A stretch of 13,245 nucleotides of DNA from CAZLBC01 sp964557575 (GTDB lineage: Bacteria; Planctomycetota; Phycisphaerae; SM23-33), in NCBI GenBank assembly GCA_964557575.1, contig CAZLBC010000118.1:1-13245 (forward strand), written 5' to 3'. This document shows positions 1 through 6,739 of the stretch, piece by piece; within the stretch, counting starts at the first letter, position 1, and every line of letters starts with the position of its first letter. The notes beneath the pieces are model-generated. The model did no database searches. It saw nothing but the letters and a program-made list of their open reading frames with translations, and was not told the origin of the DNA. The position numbers and the translations under genes are program-made.

Positions 1-32
1 TTAGCATAGAATAAGCACAATAAAAGGTGAAT

Positions 33-2162
33 ATGACACACCTGGAACACATCGAAGCAATTGAGAAACGGCTGTGGAACGCCGCAGACACGTTGCGGGC
101 GAACTCGAACTACGCGAGCAACGAGTACTTCCTGCCCGTCATGGGTCTGATCTTCCTCCGGCACGCCTACAGCCGGTTCCTTGCCGTCAAAGACGCCATC
201 GAGGTCAACCTGCCCAAACGCGGCGGCAAGACGCGGGCGCTGACCAAGGAGGACTTCTCCCAGAAGAGCGCCATCTACCTTCAGGAGAAGGCCCAGTTCG
301 ACACTCTCGTTGCCCTGACCGACAGCGACGACCGCGCCAAGGCCATCATCGAGGCGATGGAATCCATCGAGGGCGACTACGAGAATCTTCGCGGCGTCCT
401 GCCCAAGAGCGAGTATCAGGAACTCGACAACCAGGTTCTCGGCCAACTTCTCCGCACACTTAACCCGGACGAACTGAAGCGTGTTTCCGGCGACGTGTTC
501 GGCCGCATCTACGAGTACTTCCTCACCCAGTTCGCCGACGAAAAGGCCCACGACGGCGGCGAGTTCTTCACGCCCGTCTCGCTGGTATCGCTCATCGCCC
601 ACGTCATCGACCCGCAAGGCGGCACTGTACTGGACCCCGCATGCGGCAGCGGCGGCATGTTCGTGCAGAGCGCCCGCACCGTCGAAGAGCGTGGCCAGAG
701 CCCGGTCGACAAGCTCACGTTCTATGGCCTGGAGAAGAACGCCACCACCATCCGCCTGGCCAAGATGAACCTGGCCGTCCATGGCCTCGAAGGGGACATC
801 CAGAAGGCGATCACCTACTACGAAGACCCGCACGAACTGCTCGGCAAAGCCGACTTCGTGATGGCCAATCCCCCGTTCAACGTCGACGAGATCGACGCCG
901 ACAAGGTCAAGAAGGACCCGCGCCTGCCGTTCGGCCTGCCCGGCGTCAATAAGAAGGACAAGGTCTCCAACGGCAACTACGTCTGGATCAGCTACTTCTA
1001 CAGCTACTTGGGCGAGCATGGCCGGGCCGGGTTCGTCATGTCGTCCCAGGCCTCAAGCGCCGGGCGTGACGAAGCCAAGGTCCGTCAAAAGCTCGTCGAG
1101 ACCGGTGACGTCGATGTCATGATCGCCATCCGGTCGAACTTCTTCTACACCCGCACCGTGCCCTGCGAGCTGTGGTTCCTGAACCGCGACAAGCCCGAGC
1201 AGCACGGCGACAAGGTGCTGATGATCGACGCGCGGAACATCTACCGCAAAGTCACCCGCAAGATTTACGACTTCAGCCCGGAGCAGGAACAGAACATCCT
1301 CGCCATCGTCTGGCTGTATCGCGGCCACACGGACCAGTATCTCGACCTCGTGGCGAGCTACTGCCACCGCTGCCTCGACGAGGGCGAAGGCTGCTTCACC
1401 GCCGAGGACGACGACGGCGAGAAGATCGAGCCGCTACCGTCTTTCACCGGCTCGCTGGCGGCGCTGCGTGAAGCACTCGATCCGTTCCTCCAGACCGTGC
1501 CCGCCGATGGCCCGCAAGCCGAACCGCTCAAGGAACTGGACGAGGCCATCCCCACGTTTACGGGTGATGTGAAGGCGTTCCAGAAGGCCCTGGCCGAGCA
1601 GCAGGCTGCATGGGATAGTACGGGCACGGCGCGCCATGCCCCAACCAACGGCGAACTCAAAAAGGCCATTGACCGCCTCGCCACCCTGGCCGAGGCCGGC
1701 CGCAACCTCGTCAAGCAGACCGACCTGCTCTACAAGCTCGCGTGTCGCGTGATCGAAACCTGTGAGGCCGAATGCGCCGCCCGCGACAACGACGCATGGG
1801 CGGGCCGCGACATCACCCGCGCCCGCAAGGCCGCCGACGAAGCCCGCGGGCTCGCCGTGGAGCAGCTCAAGCAGGTTCGCTACTACTGGCGACAGGCCCA
1901 TTGGCTGACTGAACGCTTCCCGAAGGCGAAGCTCTGCGACGTTGAGGGTCTGGTCAAACTGGTGGACAAGGCTGAGATCGAAGCCAACGACTGGTCCCTC
2001 ACGCCCGGTCGCTACGTTGGTGTCGCGCCCGAGGAAGAGGATGAAGATTTCGACTTTGAGGAAGCCTTGCGTGATATCCACACCGAATTAGCCGACCTCA
2101 ATGCAGAGTCCGCAACCCTCGCCGCCACAATCCAGAAGAACTTCGAGGAGCTTGGGGTATGA
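33..2162 (+). CDS. hsdM: Type I restriction-modification DNA adenine methyltransferase subunit, first copy (HsdM1)
   Basis: This protein should transfer methyl from S-adenosylmethionine to adenine N6 as the M subunit of a type I complex. The N-terminal helical HsdM_N region covers about residues 5-140 and the N6_Mtase core about 150-425. GEFFTP lies near 177-182, the SAM-binding motif DPACGSGG begins at D201, and the catalytic NPPF is at N279-F282. Residues about 425-650 are an extra helical, charged segment, after which the usual HsdM tail resumes (WSLTPGRYVGV from W654, then an acidic coiled-coil end). Typical HsdM is about 500-550 aa; this one is 709. I chose ATG 33 because AAAGGTGA (23-30) sits just before it, while the in-frame GTG at 27 has no ribosome site. 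The stop overlaps the next gene's start (ATGA). No hsdS follows directly, which is odd. The family call is firm; its specificity partner is unknown. Confidence 0.93.
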   Translation: MTHLEHIEAIEKRLWNAADTLRANSNYASNEYFLPVMGLIFLRHAYSRFLAVKDAIEVNLPKRGGKTRALTKEDFSQKSAIYLQEKAQFDTLVALTDSDDRAKAIIEAMESIEGDYENLRGVLPKSEYQELDNQVLGQLLRTLNPDELKRVSGDVFGRIYEYFLTQFADEKAHDGGEFFTPVSLVSLIAHVIDPQGGTVLDPACGSGGMFVQSARTVEERGQSPVDKLTFYGLEKNATTIRLAKMNLAVHGLEGDIQKAITYYEDPHELLGKADFVMANPPFNVDEIDADKVKKDPRLPFGLPGVNKKDKVSNGNYVWISYFYSYLGEHGRAGFVMSSQASSAGRDEAKVRQKLVETGDVDVMIAIRSNFFYTRTVPCELWFLNRDKPEQHGDKVLMIDARNIYRKVTRKIYDFSPEQEQNILAIVWLYRGHTDQYLDLVASYCHRCLDEGEGCFTAEDDDGEKIEPLPSFTGSLAALREALDPFLQTVPADGPQAEPLKELDEAIPTFTGDVKAFQKALAEQQAAWDSTGTARHAPTNGELKKAIDRLATLAEAGRNLVKQTDLLYKLACRVIETCEAECAARDNDAWAGRDITRARKAADEARGLAVEQLKQVRYYWRQAHWLTERFPKAKLCDVEGLVKLVDKAEIEANDWSLTPGRYVGVAPEEEDEDFDFEEALRDIHTELADLNAESATLAATIQKNFEELGV

Positions 2163-3610
2163 CCATTACTAAACTACTCAAATCAAACGAAGGCAAAAAC
2201 CTGGATTTTAAGCGGGATATATCCTCACCGCGGAATTTGCTCAAAACACTGGTGGCCTTTGCCAATACCGCCGGCGGCCGGATCGTCATCGGTGTGGAAG
2301 ACAAGACGCGGGAACCGCTGGGGATCGACAACCCGCTGGACGAGGAGGAACGGCTCTGCAACCTGATTGCAGACTCCATCAGCCCGCGACTGGCGCCCAA
2401 TGTCGAGCTGACCACGGTCGATGGCAAAACCCTGCTCGTGGTCGAAGTTTTCCTGAGTAATTCCCGCCCCCATCATCTTCGCGCGGAGGGTCCGGAAGCC
2501 GGTGTCTATGTCCGGCTCGGCTCCACCAACCGACAGGCCGACCGGGAGCTGATCGGAGAGCTGCGGCGTACCGCTGAGGGCGTTTCCTTCGACGAAATGC
2601 CCATGCCGGAGTTGTCCACCCACGATCTGGACATTAAAACGGCGCAAGCCGGCTTTGGAGATGGTCGGAAGCTGGATGAACAAACCCTGCTGACCCTGAA
2701 ATTACTGACCCACCACCAGGGCAGACCGGTGCCGACCAAAGGCGGGATTCTACTCTTTGGTAAGCAGCGGACGCAGCATTTCGCCGATGCCTGGATTCAG
2801 TGCGGCCGTTTCTTCGGCACCGAGAAGATTGACATCTTCGACCATATCGATATCGACGTCCCATTGCCCAGGGCGGTTGACGAGGTCATGTTGTTTCTCA
2901 AAAAACACGCCTACCGCGGCGCGGATCTTTCCGAGGTCCGCCGGAAGGATGTCTGGAGCATCCCCTTGGGAATATTGCGAGAAGTGCTTATCAACGCCCT
3001 TGTGCATAGCGACTATTCGCAGCGCGGCGCCCCCATCCGGGTGGTCTTTCTCGACGACCGCATCGAAGTGGAGAGCATGGGTATCCTTCTACCCGGCCTG
3101 ACCATCGAAGAAATGAAACAGGGAACATCCCGCATTCGCAACCCGGTCATAGCCCGCGTCTTCAAGGAACTCAAGCTGATCGAACAATGGGGCACCGGCG
3201 TGCGCCGCATCTTCGCGGAAGCCCGTGAACTGAGCCTGCCGGAACCGAAAATCGAAGAAATCGGTATGCGCCTGCGGTTTACCGTCTATCTGGCCGAGCC
3301 GCACCAGATACAGACCGGCAGAACCGAACAAGATGGGCGCAAGTCAGGGGTAGAGTCGGGGGTAGAGTCAGGGGTAGAGTCAGATATGGCTGTGCGGATT
3401 CTTTCCTTTTTGAAAAACGCACCGCTTGCCAAGTCCGATATCGCCAGGGCCCTGGGCAAAACCAAACCGACCCGTTATCTCAATGACCTTATGGCCAGAC
3501 TGTTGCAGGAAGGCTTTGTGGAATATACTATCCCCGATAAACCCAACAGTCGCTTGCAGAAGTATCGGCTGAGAGAGAAGGGGAAAAGCGTGCTGGAGAG
3601 CGGGAGATGA
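2159..3610 (+). CDS. AlbA_2 (Schlafen-like) / GHKL-type ATPase / winged-helix protein, first copy
   Basis: This is a three-part 'putative DNA-binding, ATP-binding' protein of the divergent AAA_4 group. Residues 5-130 are an AlbA_2 domain, with E11-x4-D16-F-K, then FANTAGG (34-40) and IGVED (44-48). Residues about 250-370 are a HATPase_c_4 domain. Its N-box runs from E275 through N279 and H283, SMG follows, and GTGVRRI begins at G345. Residues about 410-480 look like a winged helix, and between them is a Ser-Gly-Val-Glu repeat hinge (396-407). The start overlaps the hsdM1 stop by 4 bases, so the two are probably co-translated. E11, D16 and D48 are spaced much like the acidic triad of Schlafen RNases, so RNA cleavage is possible; transcription regulation is the usual default annotation. 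The domain assignment is solid, the biochemical role is not. It is clearly a different subtype from the copy at 7968. Confidence 0.88.
   Translation: MTITKLLKSNEGKNLDFKRDISSPRNLLKTLVAFANTAGGRIVIGVEDKTREPLGIDNPLDEEERLCNLIADSISPRLAPNVELTTVDGKTLLVVEVFLSNSRPHHLRAEGPEAGVYVRLGSTNRQADRELIGELRRTAEGVSFDEMPMPELSTHDLDIKTAQAGFGDGRKLDEQTLLTLKLLTHHQGRPVPTKGGILLFGKQRTQHFADAWIQCGRFFGTEKIDIFDHIDIDVPLPRAVDEVMLFLKKHAYRGADLSEVRRKDVWSIPLGILREVLINALVHSDYSQRGAPIRVVFLDDRIEVESMGILLPGLTIEEMKQGTSRIRNPVIARVFKELKLIEQWGTGVRRIFAEARELSLPEPKIEEIGMRLRFTVYLAEPHQIQTGRTEQDGRKSGVESGVESGVESDMAVRILSFLKNAPLAKSDIARALGKTKPTRYLNDLMARLLQEGFVEYTIPDKPNSRLQKYRLREKGKSVLESGR
3344..3379 (+). repeat. 12-bp tandem repeat, 3 units, coding SGVE x3
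   Basis: Three adjacent copies of TCAGGGGTAGAG (the middle one differs by one base) lie in frame inside the first AlbA_2 gene and encode Ser-Gly-Val-Glu three times. They fall exactly in the linker between the ATPase domain and the C-terminal winged helix. Gain or loss of a unit would keep the frame and change hinge length by 4 residues. Confidence 0.9.
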
Positions 3611-3798
3611 AGTTGGAAGTTGGAGCGTGGGTTTGGGGGAATTGGAAAAATGGCAAGGTTGAGAATTTCTGGTTGTGGGGTGGGTGGGGCTGGTCGTATA
3701 ATTGGCTTTCCGGTGCAATTTTGGCGGAGCCAGAGATGGGAAAAAGCATGTCGAGAGCCGGTCCAAGTATAATGAGATTCTGCGCCAGTGCTAATTAG
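3607..3798 (+). CDS. Dubious Trp-rich small ORF (63 codons)
   Basis: The ATG overlaps the stop of the preceding gene (ATGA), as in real couplings elsewhere in the window, so I list it. The product is very rich in Trp and Gly (for example WGNW and LWGGWGWSYNW), which mostly reflects G/T-rich DNA with many TGG triplets rather than a recognisable fold. There is no domain, signal peptide or convincing transmembrane segment. Its body overlaps two TATAAT boxes that look like promoters for the next gene. It is more likely a chance reading of the intergenic strand than a protein, but a small coupled peptide cannot be excluded. Confidence 0.18.
   Translation: MKLEVGAWVWGNWKNGKVENFWLWGGWGWSYNWLSGAILAEPEMGKSMSRAGPSIMRFCASAN
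3673..3702 (+). promoter_or_regulatory. Candidate sigma70-type promoter for the 97-aa gene and downstream hsd operon
   Basis: A perfect TATAAT (3697-3702) lies 18 bp after TTGTGG (3673-3678), a weak -35 that keeps only the TTG. It sits about 140 bp upstream of the next well-supported start at 3841. This is inferred from consensus match alone. Confidence 0.35.
3768..3773 (+). promoter_or_regulatory. Second candidate -10 box (TATAAT)
   Basis: A perfect TATAAT about 70 bp upstream of the start at 3841. I could not find a good -35 at 16-18 bp or an extended -10 TG, so it would need an activator or may be chance. Its position is right for a leader of about 60 nt. Confidence 0.35.
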
Positions 3799-3828
3799 GT
3801 TTTAACTTACTCGGGCATGCAGACAAAC

Positions 3829-3833
3829 AGGAG
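3829..3833 (+). promoter_or_regulatory. Ribosome binding site fixing the start at 3841
   Basis: AGGAG is followed by a 7-base gap and ATG at 3841. This favours that start over the upstream in-frame ATG at 3817, which has no Shine-Dalgarno-like sequence. A second out-of-frame ATG at 3836 reads only two codons before TGA. Confidence 0.7.
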
Positions 3834-3840
3834 AAATGCT

Positions 3841-4134
3841 ATGAGAAGTCTATCACTCACCGACCTCGTAGACATTGCGTCCACATCCGGTACGCCAAAG
3901 ATGACTATACCCATCACAAAAGTATCAGAGCCTGCGGCTTCACTCCGCACTGCGGCAGATGATCCGGAGACTGCGGACTACCTTGTTCGGGTTAAATGGC
4001 TGAAAACAGTTGATCTGTCAGATGCCGTTCACGAAACCGGGTTCTTCGGCAATCAAAACTCTGTCGCCCGTCCACGATCACCCAAGTGGGAGCGAACAGT
4101 AGCACGGCTTAAGAAGCGTTTTGGTGTCGATTGA
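3841..4134 (+). CDS. Hypothetical protein of 97 aa, possible remnant or adaptor
   Basis: I do not recognise this as a named gene. It has a strong ribosome site (AGGAG, 7-base spacing) and a complete frame, so it is probably translated. The N-terminal part reads LTDLVDIASTSGTPKMT. The C-terminal half (about residues 47-97) has a polished motif-like block, VKWLKTVDLSDAVHETGFFG followed by NQNSVARPRSPKWERTVARL and a basic KKRF end. From memory, tails of the kind GFFGNQNxVxRPxxPKWxxTVxRLK end larger hypothetical or nuclease-associated proteins, and SGTPK starts appear in another family. The gene could therefore be an internal-deletion product joining two ends. That is recollection, not a search result. 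The basic tail suggests nucleic-acid contact. It sits 58 bp before hsdM2 and may share its promoter. Confidence 0.62.
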   Translation: MRSLSLTDLVDIASTSGTPKMTIPITKVSEPAASLRTAADDPETADYLVRVKWLKTVDLSDAVHETGFFGNQNSVARPRSPKWERTVARLKKRFGVD

Positions 4135-4192
4135 GAGATCATTGCATGAGAGCGAAATGTCAATCTTTTTGATGATGTGGTAAGGTTAATCC

Positions 4193-6739
4193 ATGGCACT
4201 GAAGAAATCTCAACTCTACAGCTCCCTCTGGCAAAGCTGCGATGAACTGCGCGGCGGCATGGATGCCTCGCAGTATAAGGACTATGTCCTCACGCTTCTT
4301 TTTATGAAGTATGTGTCCGACAAGTATACCGGGAAAAAAGACGGCGTTATCTTGGTACCTGAAGGCGGCGGGTTCGATGACATGGTTGCCCTGAAGGGCG
4401 ACAAGGAGATCGGGGACAAGATCAATAAGATCATCGGCAAACTTGCCGAGGCCAACGACCTCAAGGGCGTTATTGATGTAGCCGACTTCAACGACGAGGA
4501 CAAGCTTGGACGCGGGAAGGAGATGCAGGACCGCCTCTCCAAGCTCGTGGCAATCTTTGACGGTCTCGACTTCCGAGCTAACCGCGCCGAGGGCGACGAC
4601 CTGCTCGGTGATGCCTACGAGTACTTGATGCGGCATTTCGCCACGGAATCCGGCAAAAGCAAAGGACAGTTTTACACACCCGCTGAAGTCTCCCGCATCA
4701 TGGCTCAAGTCGTCGGCATCGTCCCCGAGACAAAACAGGACCAGTCGATCTACGACCCGACATGTGGCTCCGGCTCGCTGCTTCTCAAGGCGGCCGATGA
4801 AGCCCCTCGCGGCATCACGATCTACGGCCAGGAGATGGACAACGCCACCTGGGCGCTGGCCCGAATGAACATGATCCTCCACGGTCACCCCACCGCAGAT
4901 CTCTGGCGCGGCAACACCCTTGCAGCCCCGTACTTCAAGAACCCCGATGACTCCCTGAAAACTTTTGACTTCGCCGTCGCCAATCCGCCGTTTTCCGCGA
5001 AGGCCTGGTCGAACGGATTGAACCCCGCGCACGACGAATTCGAACGCTTCGAGTACGGCATCCCGCCCGCCAAAAACGGCGATTACGCCTTCCTGCTGCA
5101 CCTCATCAAATCACTCAAGAGCAAGGGCAAGGGCGCAATCATTCTGCCGCACGGTGTTCTCTTCCGTGGCAACAAGGAAGCCGACATCCGCCGCAACCTG
5201 ATCCAGCGCGGCCTGATCAAGGGCATCATCGGCCTGCCCGGCAACCTCTTCTATGGCACCGGCATCCCGGCCTGCATCCTTGTCATCGACAAAGAGAACG
5301 CCCACGCCCGCACAGGCATCTTCATGATCGACGCCTCCAAGGGTTTCATGAAGGACGGGGCCAAGAACCGCCTCCGCTCACAGGACCTTCACAAGATCGT
5401 GGATGTGTTTAACCATCAGCGGGAGCTATCGCGCTACTCACGCATGGTGCCGACGTCCGAGATCGCCAGCGAAGCCAACGACTACAACCTAAACCTGCCC
5501 CGGTACATCGACAGCACCGAGCCGGAGGACCTGCACGACCTCGACGCGCACCTCAACGGCGGCATCCCGGAGCGCGACGTGGATGAGCTCGAAGCCTACT
5601 GGTCTGTGTTCCCGCCGCTGCGTGACGAACTGTTCCACACCAACGGCCGACCGGGCTACTGCGAACCCAGGATAGCCTCGCAGGAGGTCAAAGCGGCCGT
5701 TCTCAGTCACGCGGATTTCCAGGCCTACGCCGAGTCCGTAACCGAGTTATTCTCGGCCTGGCGCGGTGCGCATGAGTCTCAGCTCAAGGGCTTGAATGCT
5801 GATGACCTTCCCAGGCAGGTGATACACACGCTGTCCGAGGACCTGCTCGAGCGGTTCTCCGACGTGCCTCTGCTCGACCGATACGACGTCTATCAACGAC
5901 TCATGGGCTACTGGGCCGAGGTCATGCAGGACGACGTCTACCTGATCGCCGCCGATGGCTGGACGGATGCCGCTCAGCCCCGCGCCGTCATCGACGATAA
6001 GGCCCGCAAGATCAAGGAGACGCCGGACCTGACCATCGGCAGGAAGAAGTACAAGATGGACCTGATCCCGCCGGACCTGATCATCACCCGTTACTTCGCG
6101 GACGAGAAGGCCGAGGTGGATCGGCTCGAAGCCGAAGTCGCCAAGGCCACCGAACGCAAAGAGGAGTTCGAGGAAGAGCACGGTGGCGACGAGGGCGCTC
6201 TCAACGGTCTGGAGGGCAAGAGCGGCATCACCAAGGGCAACGTCCAGGAACAGGCCATGAAGCTCAAGCAGGCCATCATGGACGCCTACGACGAGAACAC
6301 CCCCCAGCACAAACAGGCCAGGACCATCAAGAAGACCACCTTCGGCTCGGGCGAGTGGAAGACGGGTACGAAGGACGAGGACGGGCTGTTTGAGGATCTG
6401 GATATCCTTTATGAGTATCTTCAGATAGCCGATGCCGAATCCGCAGCCAAAAAGGCCCACAAGGACGGGATCAAGAACCTCGAAGAGCAGGTGCTCGCCA
6501 AGTATCCCAAGCTCACCGAAGATGAGATCAAGGTCTTGACGGTTGACGACAAGTGGTTTACGTCGATCAAGGCAGGCATCGATGGCGAAGTCCAGGCTGT
6601 CGCTCAGCGCCTCGCGGGGCGGGTGAGGGAGCTCGACGAGCGGTACGCCGAGCCGTTGCCGACGCTGGAGCAGACGGCGACGGCTCTCGGCGCGACTGTC
6701 GCCGACCACCTGAAGAGGATGGGGCTGGCATGGGCATGA
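4193..6739 (+). CDS. hsdM: Type I restriction-modification DNA adenine methyltransferase subunit, second copy (HsdM2)
   Basis: M subunit of the complete type I system. It methylates adenine N6 in the bipartite site read by HsdS and is also required for restriction. Residues 1-140 are the helical HsdM_N region (LYSSLWQSCDELRGG onward). GQFYTP is at 158-163, the SAM motif DPTCGSGS begins at D188, and the catalytic NPPF begins at N264. After the methylase core (to about 430) comes a C-terminal extension of about 400 residues, with a strongly charged coiled coil near 640-690 and a heptad-like end. This makes it 848 aa, well over the classic 500-530 but in keeping with a large-HsdM subfamily. ATG 4193 follows TAAGG with a 7-base gap. 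The stop overlaps or abuts the hsdS start, as expected for co-assembled subunits. It is only distantly similar to HsdM1, so this is not a recent duplication. Confidence 0.95.
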   Translation: MALKKSQLYSSLWQSCDELRGGMDASQYKDYVLTLLFMKYVSDKYTGKKDGVILVPEGGGFDDMVALKGDKEIGDKINKIIGKLAEANDLKGVIDVADFNDEDKLGRGKEMQDRLSKLVAIFDGLDFRANRAEGDDLLGDAYEYLMRHFATESGKSKGQFYTPAEVSRIMAQVVGIVPETKQDQSIYDPTCGSGSLLLKAADEAPRGITIYGQEMDNATWALARMNMILHGHPTADLWRGNTLAAPYFKNPDDSLKTFDFAVANPPFSAKAWSNGLNPAHDEFERFEYGIPPAKNGDYAFLLHLIKSLKSKGKGAIILPHGVLFRGNKEADIRRNLIQRGLIKGIIGLPGNLFYGTGIPACILVIDKENAHARTGIFMIDASKGFMKDGAKNRLRSQDLHKIVDVFNHQRELSRYSRMVPTSEIASEANDYNLNLPRYIDSTEPEDLHDLDAHLNGGIPERDVDELEAYWSVFPPLRDELFHTNGRPGYCEPRIASQEVKAAVLSHADFQAYAESVTELFSAWRGAHESQLKGLNADDLPRQVIHTLSEDLLERFSDVPLLDRYDVYQRLMGYWAEVMQDDVYLIAADGWTDAAQPRAVIDDKARKIKETPDLTIGRKKYKMDLIPPDLIITRYFADEKAEVDRLEAEVAKATERKEEFEEEHGGDEGALNGLEGKSGITKGNVQEQAMKLKQAIMDAYDENTPQHKQARTIKKTTFGSGEWKTGTKDEDGLFEDLDILYEYLQIADAESAAKKAHKDGIKNLEEQVLAKYPKLTEDEIKVLTVDDKWFTSIKAGIDGEVQAVAQRLAGRVRELDERYAEPLPTLEQTATALGATVADHLKRMGLAWA

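Larger units (their letters stand above)
3611..3840. other. G/T-rich intergenic region separating the two units
   Basis: About 230 bp between the first AlbA_2 gene and the 97-aa gene. It starts with two copies of AAGTTGG (3610-3623) and runs into purine/T-rich, G-run-rich sequence up to about 3700. Composition is unlike the flanking coding DNA. I saw no convincing rho-independent hairpin followed by a T tract, no tRNA and no long inverted repeat. It holds the candidate promoters at 3673-3702 and 3768-3773. Confidence 0.55.

Noticed and set aside
27..32. GTG at 27 as the hsdM1 start
   Set aside because: No Shine-Dalgarno sequence before it, whereas AAAGGTGA is correctly placed for ATG 33.
3600..3700. 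Rho-independent terminator after the first AlbA_2 gene
   Set aside because: I looked for a GC stem followed by a T run on the plus strand and found none; unit A may be terminated otherwise or read through.
3380..3766. Minus-strand frames across the G/T-rich gap (Pro/Ser/Thr-rich)
   Set aside because: Low-complexity translation of the reverse of G/T-rich DNA, partly overlapping the end of the AlbA_2 gene; no domain or ribosome site seen.
3817..3840. ATG 3817 as start of the 97-aa gene
   Set aside because: It lacks a ribosome site; AGGAG with 7-base spacing points to 3841.
4160..5101. Long minus-strand open frame (313 codons) opposite hsdM2
   Set aside because: It lies entirely opposite a motif-verified methyltransferase gene except for its first bases, has no recognisable domain, and is typical of antisense frames in GC-rich DNA.
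6553..6729. Extension of hsdS upstream into hsdM2
   Set aside because: The upstream codons read an Arg/Ala-rich out-of-frame version of hsdM2; typical HsdS starts shortly before the IPSGYKRTEVG segment.
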